A stretch of DNA of 11,265 nucleotides from Deltaproteobacteria bacterium (GTDB lineage Bacteria > Desulfobacterota > Desulfofervidia > Desulfofervidales > DG-60): NCBI GenBank assembly GCA_021163945.1, contig JAGGTC010000195.1, positions 1 through 11,265 of the forward strand, in the 5' to 3' direction. Positions 1 through 5,138 of this stretch are shown here, piece after piece. Position numbers and translations under genes: made by a program. The stretch's first letter is position 1. The number at the start of each line of letters is the position of its first letter. The notes below the pieces were generated by a model. That model was not told the DNA's origin and made no database searches. It saw nothing but the letters and a program-made list of their open reading frames with translations.

Positions 1-796
1 CCCTGTAGATAAAAAACCTTAAGACTACTGCCAGTGCTGTGCCAATCCCACCAAGAAGATATAGCTCCCTCTCACCTGTGCCAAGGCCAATAAACCTTAT
101 TGCTATCATAAGGGCAAGGATGATAAGAAATACTGGGGCGATGTTTACCTCTTCACCCTCTACATACCTGCCTTCCTTAAGGCCCTCTCCCTTTATGATC
201 CTACCAGGTATGCCGCACCTCGCTATATCAATTCCCCTTCCTAGCCTCTTAGCAAGGCATATTGCTTCTTCCTTTTTAAGTGGGGCAAGCTCTATCTCCT
301 CACAGCCCCAAATGACCTTTTTCTGATCGTCCCTAAATGGCCCATTTCCTGCAAGGCATATAACAAACCTTGTAGATAGCTCATAGAGCATCTGGCTTAT
401 CTCAAAGCCTGCCTTCTCAAGGTCATCTACAAAGAGAAAGCCACCATCAAGGTTTTCAAGGATGTAGTCCCAAAGGGCCTCCTTTGCCATCTTATCAAAG
501 ACAGGGTATTCCTCTATCTTGCCAATCCTGTGAAGATAGGTGGATATGCCATCTTGTTTTACCTCCCACTCTGCCTCTATTTCCCTCTCTCCTTCAAACT
601 GCCTGCAGAGCTCAAGCATAAAGGCACTTCTGCTTGTCCTTGCAGATATAAATGCCCTCTTTCCTTTTGCCCTTGAATATGCCCACCTAAGAAGTGCTGT
701 CTTTCCAATGCCACGGCTGCCAAGAAGAATAAATCCCCTGCCATTTTCTAGGCACCTCTCTATCTTTTCCTTTTCCCTCTTTCTTCCTATAAGCAC
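1..796 (-). CDS. AAA-type ATPase with C-terminal membrane segments, 3' end outside the window
   Basis: The frame is open from a GTG at 796 to the window edge (265 codons seen). It begins VLIGRKREKEKIERC. A Walker A motif (GSRGIGKTALL) lies near residues 27-37 and a Walker B-like stretch (GGFLFVDDLE) near 122-131. After about residue 215 there are two hydrophobic stretches (APVFLIILALMIAIRF and LLGGIGTALAVVL) separated by a short charged loop, so the protein is probably anchored in the membrane by its C-terminal part. GTG is the only usable start after an in-frame stop near 821, and AGGAG precedes it by about 8 bases. It overlaps the end of the upstream HTH/Cys gene by 10 bases, implying coupled translation. 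The fold resembles small archaeal/bacterial P-loop ATPases that begin with an IGR motif. The function is unknown. It may be element cargo such as defence or exclusion, or help replication. A DnaC/gpP-type helicase loader seems less likely because of the membrane segments. Confidence 0.82.
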   Translation of the reverse strand, partial: MLIGRKREKEKIERCLENGRGFILLGSRGIGKTALLRWAYSRAKGKRAFISARTSRSAFMLELCRQFEGEREIEAEWEVKQDGISTYLHRIGKIEEYPVFDKMAKEALWDYILENLDGGFLFVDDLEKAGFEISQMLYELSTRFVICLAGNGPFRDDQKKVIWGCEEIELAPLKKEEAICLAKRLGRGIDIARCGIPGRIIKGEGLKEGRYVEGEEVNIAPVFLIILALMIAIRFIGLGTGERELYLLGGIGTALAVVLRFFIYR

Positions 797-1407
797 TTTA
801 GCCTCTCCTCTGCATCCCTTAGCATATCAAAGTGCTCCCTCTTTCCTTTAAGGGATCTAAGGAGCCTCAGTGCCCCTTCATTTGGGTTATGGGAAAGGAG
901 ATAATCAAGATAATTTATAATTGTGCTGTGCTTTATGTAGTGCCTTTCCCTCTTTCTGTAGTATGGGCAGAATGTAACAAAATATGCATAGCCCCTTGGA
1001 AGCTCCCCTTGTCTCTTTACTATTTCCCTCTGCTCTGGGCACACACCTGATGCATCACAGTCCCTGCACCACGTATTCCCACTTTCTATGGGAAGTGGGG
1101 TAGCCTCTATCCCCCCAATTTTTATGGGTCTTAGAGTAGAGATTTTTTGTATCGGTTGCCCTCTAGAAGTGCTTGATTTATGGGAATTTTTAGAGGGCAT
1201 TTGTATCGGTTCACCCCCTTGCACGACCTCTAATACCCTTTTTAGCTGTTTTGAAGAAATTGACCTCTTTCCTGCCTCTGCCTTTCTTAAATAAACCTCA
1301 GATATATCAAGCATTTTTGCCATATCTTTCTGCGTTACCCTCTTTCCCTTTAACCAGGAAAGAAAAACCCTAAATAGCCTTAGCCTTTCACCTGATAGTG
1401 TCTCCAT
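787..1407 (-). CDS. HTH (XRE-like) protein with a C-terminal four-cysteine motif, unknown function
   Basis: 206 aa. Residues about 13-60 look like a helix-turn-helix (VTQKDMAKMLDISEVYLRK, then AEAGKRSISSKQLKRVL). A polar linker of roughly 40 residues follows, then a segment with cysteines at 114, 117, 123 and 147 (CRDCDASGVC, then FCPYY), which may bind zinc or an Fe-S cluster. The C-terminus is helical and basic. The ATG at 1407 overlaps the 73-aa gene upstream by 28 bases, and the 3' end overlaps the ATPase gene by 10 bases, so it belongs to the element's early operon. I do not recognise the family. A DNA-binding regulator of later element genes is the simplest inference from the HTH, but the Cys module could equally make it a replication or defence accessory protein. 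The linker-coding DNA contains an unusual repeat arrangement (1146-1211). Confidence 0.8.
   Translation of the reverse strand: METLSGERLRLFRVFLSWLKGKRVTQKDMAKMLDISEVYLRKAEAGKRSISSKQLKRVLEVVQGGEPIQMPSKNSHKSSTSRGQPIQKISTLRPIKIGGIEATPLPIESGNTWCRDCDASGVCPEQREIVKRQGELPRGYAYFVTFCPYYRKRERHYIKHSTIINYLDYLLSHNPNEGALRLLRSLKGKREHFDMLRDAEERLKCL
1146..1211. repeat. Direct repeats flanking an inverted repeat, inside the HTH/Cys gene
   Basis: TTTGTATCGGTT occurs at 1146-1157 and again at 1200-1211. Just inside these lie GCCCTCTA (1158-1165) and its reverse complement TAGAGGGC (1191-1198), leaving a 25-base centre. The arrangement falls in the low-complexity linker of the HTH/Cys protein, where protein constraint should be weak (it encodes EPIQM and QPIQK). 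It could be a protein-binding site or the trace of a small duplication. The function is unknown. Confidence 0.5.
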
Positions 1408-1601
1408 ATCAGCACGCCATGCCTGTCATAGATATCTATTTTTGCTATGGAATTTTTGGAATCTTCTATAAGGGCCCTTGCACCATCAAGGGCTGTATCC
1501 AAATCGCTTAGATCCCAGTGATCTATCTCCCTTAGTGAGGGATCATAGGCAACAATCCTAAACTTAAATCCCCTTTTAGGCCTTATCTTTTTAATCCCCA
1601 T
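1380..1601 (-). CDS. Small hypothetical protein of the element's early operon
   Basis: 73 aa starting MGIKKIRPKRGFKF. The N-terminus is strongly basic. The rest reads as an alternating beta/alpha pattern ending IDIYDRHGVLIWRHY. I chose the ATG at 1601 because AAGGGGG lies 8 bases upstream. An in-frame ATG at 1625 would add eight residues but has no clear ribosome site. The gene overlaps the end of the replication initiator gene by 11 bases and the start of the HTH/Cys gene by 28 bases, so it is embedded in a translationally coupled string. I do not recognise the family. The position directly after the initiator would suit a replication accessory or regulator, but nothing in the sequence shows this. 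A real gene is likely from overlap, ribosome site and codon use. Confidence 0.62.
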   Translation of the reverse strand: MGIKKIRPKRGFKFRIVAYDPSLREIDHWDLSDLDTALDGARALIEDSKNSIAKIDIYDRHGVLIWRHYQVKG

Positions 1602-2550
1602 CTGCAATGCCCCCTTCCATAACAAGCTGCTGCATTACCCTTTCTATGCTAAGAAACCTTGCCATCTTATGGCCCTTTGCCTTCTCATAGAGCTTTCTAT
1701 ATTTGTCTGTGCCCTTTATTTGCTCTATATATGCCCTTGCCGCATCTACCCTCCTTTTTATCTCTTCCCTCTCTTTATCCTGCTTTTCAAAAAGCCTCTT
1801 TAGGGCCTCATCCCTTTCCCTCTTCTTTTTCTCCCTCTGCTCATAGGGGATGTAGCCATCAGGCGGTGAGAGACCATTCTTTATGGCATAGGCAAGGAAC
1901 TTCCTTGCATCACGGATCCTCTCCTTGTTAGATAGGTAGAGGATATAGTCGCAGTAGTCTAAAACCTTTTCCCCATGCTGTTTTATAAGGCCCTGGATGT
2001 AAGATTCTGAGACATTAAATGTGTTACAAAAAACATCAAGCACTTTATCACACACACTGTGTGTGTATTTATATATTTCTTTATATATTTCTTTAGCTCC
2101 GTCAGATTCCTTATCTGGTGTGGGTTTTTCTCGGGTTTGGGGTATCAAGTTTGATACCCTAAAAGTATCAGTTTTGATACCTTTAAGGTATCCATTTTGA
2201 TACGGTATCAGTTTTGATACGGTATCAGTTTTGATACCCTTTCTTAGAATCCACTGGTCATAGTCCTTATTGGGTCCTATCACCCACTTAGCTCCATCCT
2301 TTTTTAGGGTGATAAGATGCTTAGAAGCCAAAGACCTAACTGCCCTAGTGATGTTATTCTCCCTCATTCCGGTAATTTCAGCGATCTGTCTTCTCAAAAT
2401 CCTGCGTTCTTTTGCATTATAGCCGTAGGTAAGTCTAAGGACTGCAAACATTACCCTTAGCTCACACCCACTCAGCCTTATCCTGCAGAGAGCCTCTAAG
2501 AGCTCATTTGCAATCTTTGTATATCCATCCTCGCACTGTGGGCTTGCCAT
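1591..2550 (-). CDS. Phage replication protein O-like initiator with an embedded origin
   Basis: 319 aa from the ATG at 2550. Residues about 9-85 match the N-terminal domain of phage O-type replication proteins: GYTKIANELLEALCRIRLSG, then a Leu-rich helix, LTYGYNAKERR, and a winged-helix segment with ITGMRENNITRAVRSLASK. That domain binds origin iterons in lambda. A flexible middle (about 104-140) is encoded by the iteron array. The C-terminal half carries a charged, probably coiled-coil helix (about 235-285) and would be the helicase-loader or helicase-contact part, by analogy. The longer frame starts with TTG at 2571 but lacks a ribosome site, while the ATG at 2550 follows GAGAGGA at a rather long distance of about 12 bases. 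It overlaps the 62-aa gene upstream by 47 bases. No DnaB-type helicase or helicase loader is recognisable among the neighbours seen, so the element probably recruits the host replicative helicase. Confidence 0.85.
   Translation of the reverse strand: MASPQCEDGYTKIANELLEALCRIRLSGCELRVMFAVLRLTYGYNAKERRILRRQIAEITGMRENNITRAVRSLASKHLITLKKDGAKWVIGPNKDYDQWILRKGIKTDTVSKLIPYQNGYLKGIKTDTFRVSNLIPQTREKPTPDKESDGAKEIYKEIYKYTHSVCDKVLDVFCNTFNVSESYIQGLIKQHGEKVLDYCDYILYLSNKERIRDARKFLAYAIKNGLSPPDGYIPYEQREKKKRERDEALKRLFEKQDKEREEIKRRVDAARAYIEQIKGTDKYRKLYEKAKGHKMARFLSIERVMQQLVMEGGIADGD
2050..2095. other. Probable origin unwinding region: AT-rich 12-bp tandem repeats plus palindrome
   Basis: TTTATATATTTC is repeated exactly in tandem at 2068-2079 and 2080-2091, followed by TTTA to 2095. 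Directly beside it is a palindrome of alternating CA/GT (ACACACAC at 2050-2057, GTGTGTGT at 2059-2066). Both lie within the O-like gene, on its downstream side relative to the iterons. In lambda the order along gene O is iterons, AT-rich melting region, inverted repeat, and the same order is seen here. An unwinding function is inferred from this layout. Confidence 0.65.
2141..2238. repeat. Five palindromic 18-bp iterons inside the replication initiator gene
   Basis: The unit is GGTATCA-N4-TGATACC. Copies lie at 2141-2158 (AGTT centre, perfect 7-bp arms), 2164-2181 (one end base differs), 2187-2204, 2204-2221 and 2221-2238 (GTTT centre). Start-to-start spacing is 23, 23, 17 and 17 bases. Because these spacings are not all multiples of three, the repeats are translated in three frames (GIKTDT, VSKLIP, YQNGYL, GIKTDT, VSNLIP), so selection acts on DNA rather than on protein. 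The lambda origin has four imperfectly palindromic iterons at the same place in gene O. This array is the likely binding site of the encoded initiator. Confidence 0.88.
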
Positions 2551-2692
2551 TATTAGAAGCTTTCCTCTCAATATGGTTTTTTCTAGCTAAAGCCGCCTTT
2601 AGGATCCTAGCGACAGTCTTGACTTTTAATTTTCTCTCCCCTATTGGGATTTGCTCAAATGTTATTTTTATTGCACTTTTGTGCAAACTCAT
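2504..2692 (-). CDS. Small basic protein between the Cro-like and O-like genes
   Basis: 62 aa beginning MSLHKSAIKITFEQ, rich in Lys/Arg and without a recognised domain. Its ATG overlaps the stop of the Cro-like gene as ATGA, the classic arrangement for translational coupling, and its 3' end overlaps the O-like gene by 47 bases. There is no clear ribosome site of its own. In lambdoid phages the slot between cro and O holds a CII-type regulator. The length and position would allow such a role, but no helix-turn-helix is convincing here (KVKTVARILKAALARK is the nearest helical stretch). It may instead be only a coupling or leader frame. I do not assign a function. Confidence 0.5.
   Translation of the reverse strand: MSLHKSAIKITFEQIPIGERKLKVKTVARILKAALARKNHIERKASNNGKPTVRGWIYKDCK
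2671..2686. promoter_or_regulatory. Perfect operator-like palindrome TTGCAC-TTTT-GTGCAA
   Basis: This is a 6-bp inverted repeat with a TTTT centre, lying in the first codons of the 62-aa gene. It differs by one base from the sequence that sits inside the cro-like promoter at 2893-2908 (read on the opposite strand), so it is likely bound by the same repressor. It lies about 200 bases inside the leftward transcript. No convincing promoter overlaps it. Confidence 0.55.
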
Positions 2693-2880
2693 TTGTAAAA
2701 ATAATTCGGCGATACCCTCAATATTTTGCAGAGTTTTCCTAGATTTTCAGCACGAGGAAGCTTTGTACCACTCTCCCACCGGGTGACAATGCTAATTGAT
2801 ACGCCTACTAGTTCTGCAAGCTTTTTTTGCGTGAGACCAAGATATAACCGCCTTTTTCTAATTTTATCATACCTGAACAT
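2689..2880 (-). CDS. Cro-like HTH (XRE family) repressor, first gene of the leftward early operon
   Basis: 63 aa, almost entirely one Cro/CI helix-turn-helix domain: LTQKKLAELVGVSISIVTRW (about 16-35), then ESGTKLPRAENLGKLCKIL. There is no peptidase or oligomerisation domain, and the size is typical for Cro. The start is ATG 2880, not the upstream in-frame GTG at 2898, because that GTG lies inside the promoter spacer. The -10 hexamer ends at 2887, so transcription should begin at about 2880, giving a leaderless mRNA that starts on the ATG itself. AAGGAT just upstream would not be in the transcript. It is divergent from the CI-like gene and translationally coupled (ATGA) to the 62-aa gene. By analogy with lambdoid switches it would repress the opposing repressor promoter and favour replication or lytic growth. 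Confidence 0.85.
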   Translation of the reverse strand: MFRYDKIRKRRLYLGLTQKKLAELVGVSISIVTRWESGTKLPRAENLGKLCKILRVSPNYFYK

Positions 2881-2886
2881 ATCCTT

Positions 2887-2915
2887 ATAATATTGCACAA
2901 AAGAGCAAATGTCAA
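2887..2915 (-). promoter_or_regulatory. Sigma70-type promoter for the leftward early operon
   Basis: On the minus strand, TTGACA (2915-2910) and TATTAT (2892-2887) are separated by exactly 17 bases. The predicted start is near 2880, which coincides with the ATG of the Cro-like gene. An operator palindrome (2893-2908) fills the spacer, so a bound repressor would directly block RNA polymerase. Confidence 0.82.
2893..2908. promoter_or_regulatory. Operator TTGCAC-AAAA-GAGCAA inside the early promoter
   Basis: One mismatch from a perfect palindrome, and the same motif as at 2671-2686. It lies between the -35 and -10 boxes of the leftward promoter. It is a probable binding site for the CI-like and/or Cro-like repressor. 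Confidence 0.7.
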
Positions 2916-2924
2916 GAGAAAATT

Positions 2925-2952
2925 TTATACTTTTGTATTGACTTTTGTTGTG
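2925..2952. promoter_or_regulatory. Two possible weak operators sharing the ACTTTTGT core
   Basis: ACTTTTGT, the centre of the palindrome at 2671-2686, occurs at 2929-2936 (in ATAC-TTTT-GTAT, 4-bp arms) and again at 2941-2948, overlapping the -35 box of the rightward promoter. These could be lower-affinity sites of a multi-site switch. Poly-T stretches are common in AT-rich DNA, so chance is possible. Confidence 0.35.
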
Positions 2953-2966
2953 GAGGGTGATATATT
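2938..2966 (+). promoter_or_regulatory. Sigma70-type promoter for the CI-like repressor gene
   Basis: TTGACT (2938-2943) and TATATT (2961-2966) are separated by exactly 17 bases. The predicted start is near 2973. That leaves about 15 bases before the ATG at 2988, or none if the GTG at 2973 is used. An operator half-site overlaps the -10 box and the start point (2963-2978). Confidence 0.75.
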
Positions 2967-2978
2967 ACTAAAGTGCAA
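2963..2978. promoter_or_regulatory. Operator-like site over the -10 box and start of the repressor promoter
   Basis: TATTACTAAAGTGCAA matches the consensus TTGCACAAAAGTGCAA at 12 of 16 positions, with the right half-site intact. Its position would allow repression of the CI-like gene by the Cro-like protein or by itself. Confidence 0.55.
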
Positions 2979-2987
2979 GTTATTGAT

Positions 2988-3566
2988 ATGGAAATAGGTG
3001 AATACATAAAGAAAAAAAGGGAAGAACTAGGTCTAAGCAGGGTGAAGTTGGCAAAAAGGTGTGGCCTGTCTCAAGGCTACCTGCGTTACCTAGAGCAGGG
3101 GGAAAGAAAGCCCAAAATACAGACCCTAGAAAAGCTAGCCAAGGGCCTAGGTGTATCCTTTGAAGAGATTGCCAAGGTAGCAGGGATACCTACTATTAGG
3201 CTTCACAGGGTGCCTGTAATCTCGTGGGCATCAGCGGGGCACTGGACAGAGGTTCAGGATACGATCCCAGAGGAGTGGGTTGAGGTAGATGTCAGCCGGC
3301 CTAACCTGTTTGCCCTCCGTGTGCGTGGCGATTCAATGGAGCCTGAGTTTAAAGAAGGAGAGATCATCATTGTTGATGCTGATGCCACAGCTAATAGTGG
3401 TGATTACGTACTAGTGCGCAACCAAGGAGAGGTAATTTTTAAACAACTCAAAAAATATGGAAATATTTGGATTTTGAGGTCATTAAATCCTAATTATCCA
3501 GACATTGAAATGACACCTGATCACGTTATAGTCGGACGGGTTATAAGAAAGGTAAAAAAGTATTGA
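2988..3566 (+). CDS. CI/LexA-type repressor: XRE helix-turn-helix plus S24 self-cleavage peptidase
   Basis: 192 aa from ATG 2988. The N-terminal HTH (about 2-60) contains LSRVKLAKRCGLSQGYLRYL and EQGERKPKI. The C-terminal domain (about 75-190) is a LexA-like S24 peptidase. It has an Ala-Gly scissile site in SWASAGHW, the nucleophile Ser in RGDSMEP, and the general-base Lys in EVIFKQL. All catalytic elements are present, so RecA-stimulated self-cleavage after DNA damage should induce the element. A GTG at 2973 could add five residues and would start a leaderless mRNA. ATG 2988 fits the usual family start (MEIGEYIKKKREELG) but has no Shine-Dalgarno sequence. The gene is divergent from the Cro-like gene and 87 bases upstream of the recombinase on the same strand, so the two may be co-transcribed. 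Confidence 0.9.
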   Translation: MEIGEYIKKKREELGLSRVKLAKRCGLSQGYLRYLEQGERKPKIQTLEKLAKGLGVSFEEIAKVAGIPTIRLHRVPVISWASAGHWTEVQDTIPEEWVEVDVSRPNLFALRVRGDSMEPEFKEGEIIIVDADATANSGDYVLVRNQGEVIFKQLKKYGNIWILRSLNPNYPDIEMTPDHVIVGRVIRKVKKY

Positions 3567-3653
3567 CTTGAAGAGCCCACGCCTGACAGGAAATAAAAAT
3601 TGAGTGGAGATACAATGGGATACAAAGTCGCATTAAGTAAAATTAAGGAATGA

Positions 3654-5138
3654 ATGTTAGAAATGAACGTAGGTATCTGGATTAGGGTTTCTACAGAAGA
3701 ACAAGCACGAGGTGAAACCCCTAAGAACCACGAGCTTAAGGCAAGGATGTATGCCCAATTTAAGGGCTGGAAAGTTGTTGAGAAGTATGACCTTTCTGGC
3801 GTTTCTGGTAAGTCGGTTTTAGACCACCCTGAGTGCCAACGCATGATGGCTGATGTAACCAATGGCAAAATAAAGGCACTCATCTTTTCAAAATTGGCAC
3901 GTTTGGCAAGAAATGTTCATGAGCTTCTAATAATTTCTGAGCACTTTCAAAAGTACAAAGTAGAGCTGGTAAGCATTGATGAGAGCATTGACACCTCAAC
4001 ACCCGCTGGAAGGCTCCTTTTCATAGTGATTGGTGCACTAGCCCAGTGGGAAAGAGAAGAAATAGCGGCCAGGGTCTCTGCATCAGTAAAGGTCAGGGCA
4101 TCTCAGGGGAAACCTTTAGGGGGTCAGGGGCCTTTTGGCTATCGCTGGGTTAACAAACGACTTGTTCCCCATCCAGAAGAGGCCATTGTTGTCAAAAAGG
4201 CATTTGAAATCTTCCTGGAGGAGAAGAGACTCCTACCCACTGCTAAAAGGCTTAATGAGATGGGATACCGCACAAGGAAGGGTGCAAAATTTAGCAAGAC
4301 CACTCTTAAAAGGATACTGACAGAACCCGTTTATAAGGGTTTAAAAAGGGCAAACTACACAAAAAGCAGGGGAAATAAGAAATCATGGCTCCTAAAGCCC
4401 AGAGATGAATGGGTCTGGTACAATGTAGAGCCAATTGTTGACGTAGAGGTATGGGAAGAAGCAAATCGGATCATCCAGTCATGGCAACACCTTTATCCCA
4501 AAAAAGTTCCTCCCAGTGGAAGGTACCTTTTTAGCGGTATACTGAGATGTGACTGCGGGCACAAAATGTATGTCTTGCCTTATCAGGGCATGAAGGTTCC
4601 CAGGTACGTGTGTAGAAATTGCCGGAAAAAGATAAATGAGGACACCTTAACAGACTTACTCCAGGATGCCTTTAAAAACCTTGCCATTCACCCTGATCAA
4701 TTGGTCTCTGATGAAAGTGAAAAGCTGGAACACCTTGGGGATGAGAGAACTTACCTGGAGCAGGAGATAAAAAAGGTTGAGCGAAAGGTTGAGGGGCTAC
4801 TGGACCTGTGGAATGATACCCTAATAGATAAGGACACCTTTAGAACTAAGTTTGATCAACTACAGCAAAGAAAAAATCAACTTAGAAAGAGGCTAGCGGA
4901 AGTAGAAGCAGAGATTGCCTTTTTGCAGGTTAAAAGCCTCAGCCGTAGCCAAGTAATTACTCAAGCTACCTCTTTTGCCTCTGCCTGGCCTTACATGACA
5001 GATGAAGAAAGAAAAAGGCTTGTTAAAGAGGTAATTAAACAAATTGTAATTGGCAAAGAAAGCGTTGAGTTTGTCTTTTATTACCTACCAGAGTTTATGC
5101 TACTAGAAAAAGATGCCCACATGGGCATGGGTTCATAG
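3654..5138 (+). CDS. Large serine recombinase (integrase) of the element
   Basis: 494 aa. The resolvase-type catalytic domain (about 5-150) has the nucleophile Ser13 in RVSTEEQ, the active-site arginines in SKLARLARN (about 79-87), and the long E-helix region LLFIVIGALAQWEREE. A Recombinase domain follows (about 157-275, from GPFGYRW), then a zinc ribbon with CDC near 299-301 and CRNC near 320-323, and a coiled coil (about 360-425) that normally controls integration versus excision. Length and layout are those of phage integrases of this class. The start at 3654 has AAGGA 4 bases upstream, and a second ATG at 3663 is possible. The frame runs through the attachment core. The last residues (HMGMGS) and the stop codon lie in core or comM-derived DNA, and the 3' end overlaps the comM frame tail to tail. 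The 87 bases upstream contain a repeated GATACAA (3609, 3619) but no clear promoter or terminator. No directionality factor is recognised. Confidence 0.95.
   Translation: MLEMNVGIWIRVSTEEQARGETPKNHELKARMYAQFKGWKVVEKYDLSGVSGKSVLDHPECQRMMADVTNGKIKALIFSKLARLARNVHELLIISEHFQKYKVELVSIDESIDTSTPAGRLLFIVIGALAQWEREEIAARVSASVKVRASQGKPLGGQGPFGYRWVNKRLVPHPEEAIVVKKAFEIFLEEKRLLPTAKRLNEMGYRTRKGAKFSKTTLKRILTEPVYKGLKRANYTKSRGNKKSWLLKPRDEWVWYNVEPIVDVEVWEEANRIIQSWQHLYPKKVPPSGRYLFSGILRCDCGHKMYVLPYQGMKVPRYVCRNCRKKINEDTLTDLLQDAFKNLAIHPDQLVSDESEKLEHLGDERTYLEQEIKKVERKVEGLLDLWNDTLIDKDTFRTKFDQLQQRKNQLRKRLAEVEAEIAFLQVKSLSRSQVITQATSFASAWPYMTDEERKRLVKEVIKQIVIGKESVEFVFYYLPEFMLLEKDAHMGMGS

Larger units (their letters stand above)
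1..5128. mobile_element. Right part of an integrated phage or phage-satellite-like element inserted in comM
   Basis: The segment holds a site-specific large serine recombinase at its right end, a divergent CI/Cro-type regulatory switch, and a compact leftward operon with a phage O-like replication initiator containing iterons. It ends where the comM reading frame is broken. The left end lies outside the window, so the element is at least 5.1 kb. No capsid, tail, terminase, lysis or conjugation gene is visible, so a full prophage, a satellite island (integrase, divergent regulators and rep/ori in this order is typical of such islands) or another integrative element are all possible. The right boundary is inferred from the interrupted comM frame and the palindrome at 5113-5128 and could be off by some bases. 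Confidence 0.85.

Noticed and set aside
39..851. Plus-strand open frames opposite the ATPase gene.
   Set aside because: The minus strand carries an uninterrupted frame with Walker A and B motifs running off the window. The plus-strand translations are rich in Ser/Pro/Leu and look like antisense shadows.
2141..2238. Regularly spaced palindromic repeats that could be mistaken for a small CRISPR array.
   Set aside because: Units are 18 bp with spacing of only 17-23 bases, so there are no real spacers. They lie inside a coding gene with no cas genes nearby. Iterons explain them better.
1591..2571. Longer O-like protein starting at TTG 2571.
   Set aside because: A rare start codon with no ribosome site. 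The ATG at 2550 has a GAGAGGA upstream and leaves the conserved domain complete.
2689..2898. Longer Cro-like protein starting at the GTG at 2898.
   Set aside because: The GTG lies between the -35 and -10 boxes of the promoter, so it would not be transcribed from that promoter. ATG 2880 was used.
3567..3653. Separate promoter for the recombinase (TTGACT at 3563, TTGAGT at 3600).
   Set aside because: No -10 box at an acceptable spacing was found for either hexamer, so co-transcription with the repressor gene is as likely.
3521..3883. Minus-strand open frame of 120 codons across the CI-recombinase junction.
   Set aside because: It lies opposite two well-identified genes, resembles no protein family and has no ribosome site.
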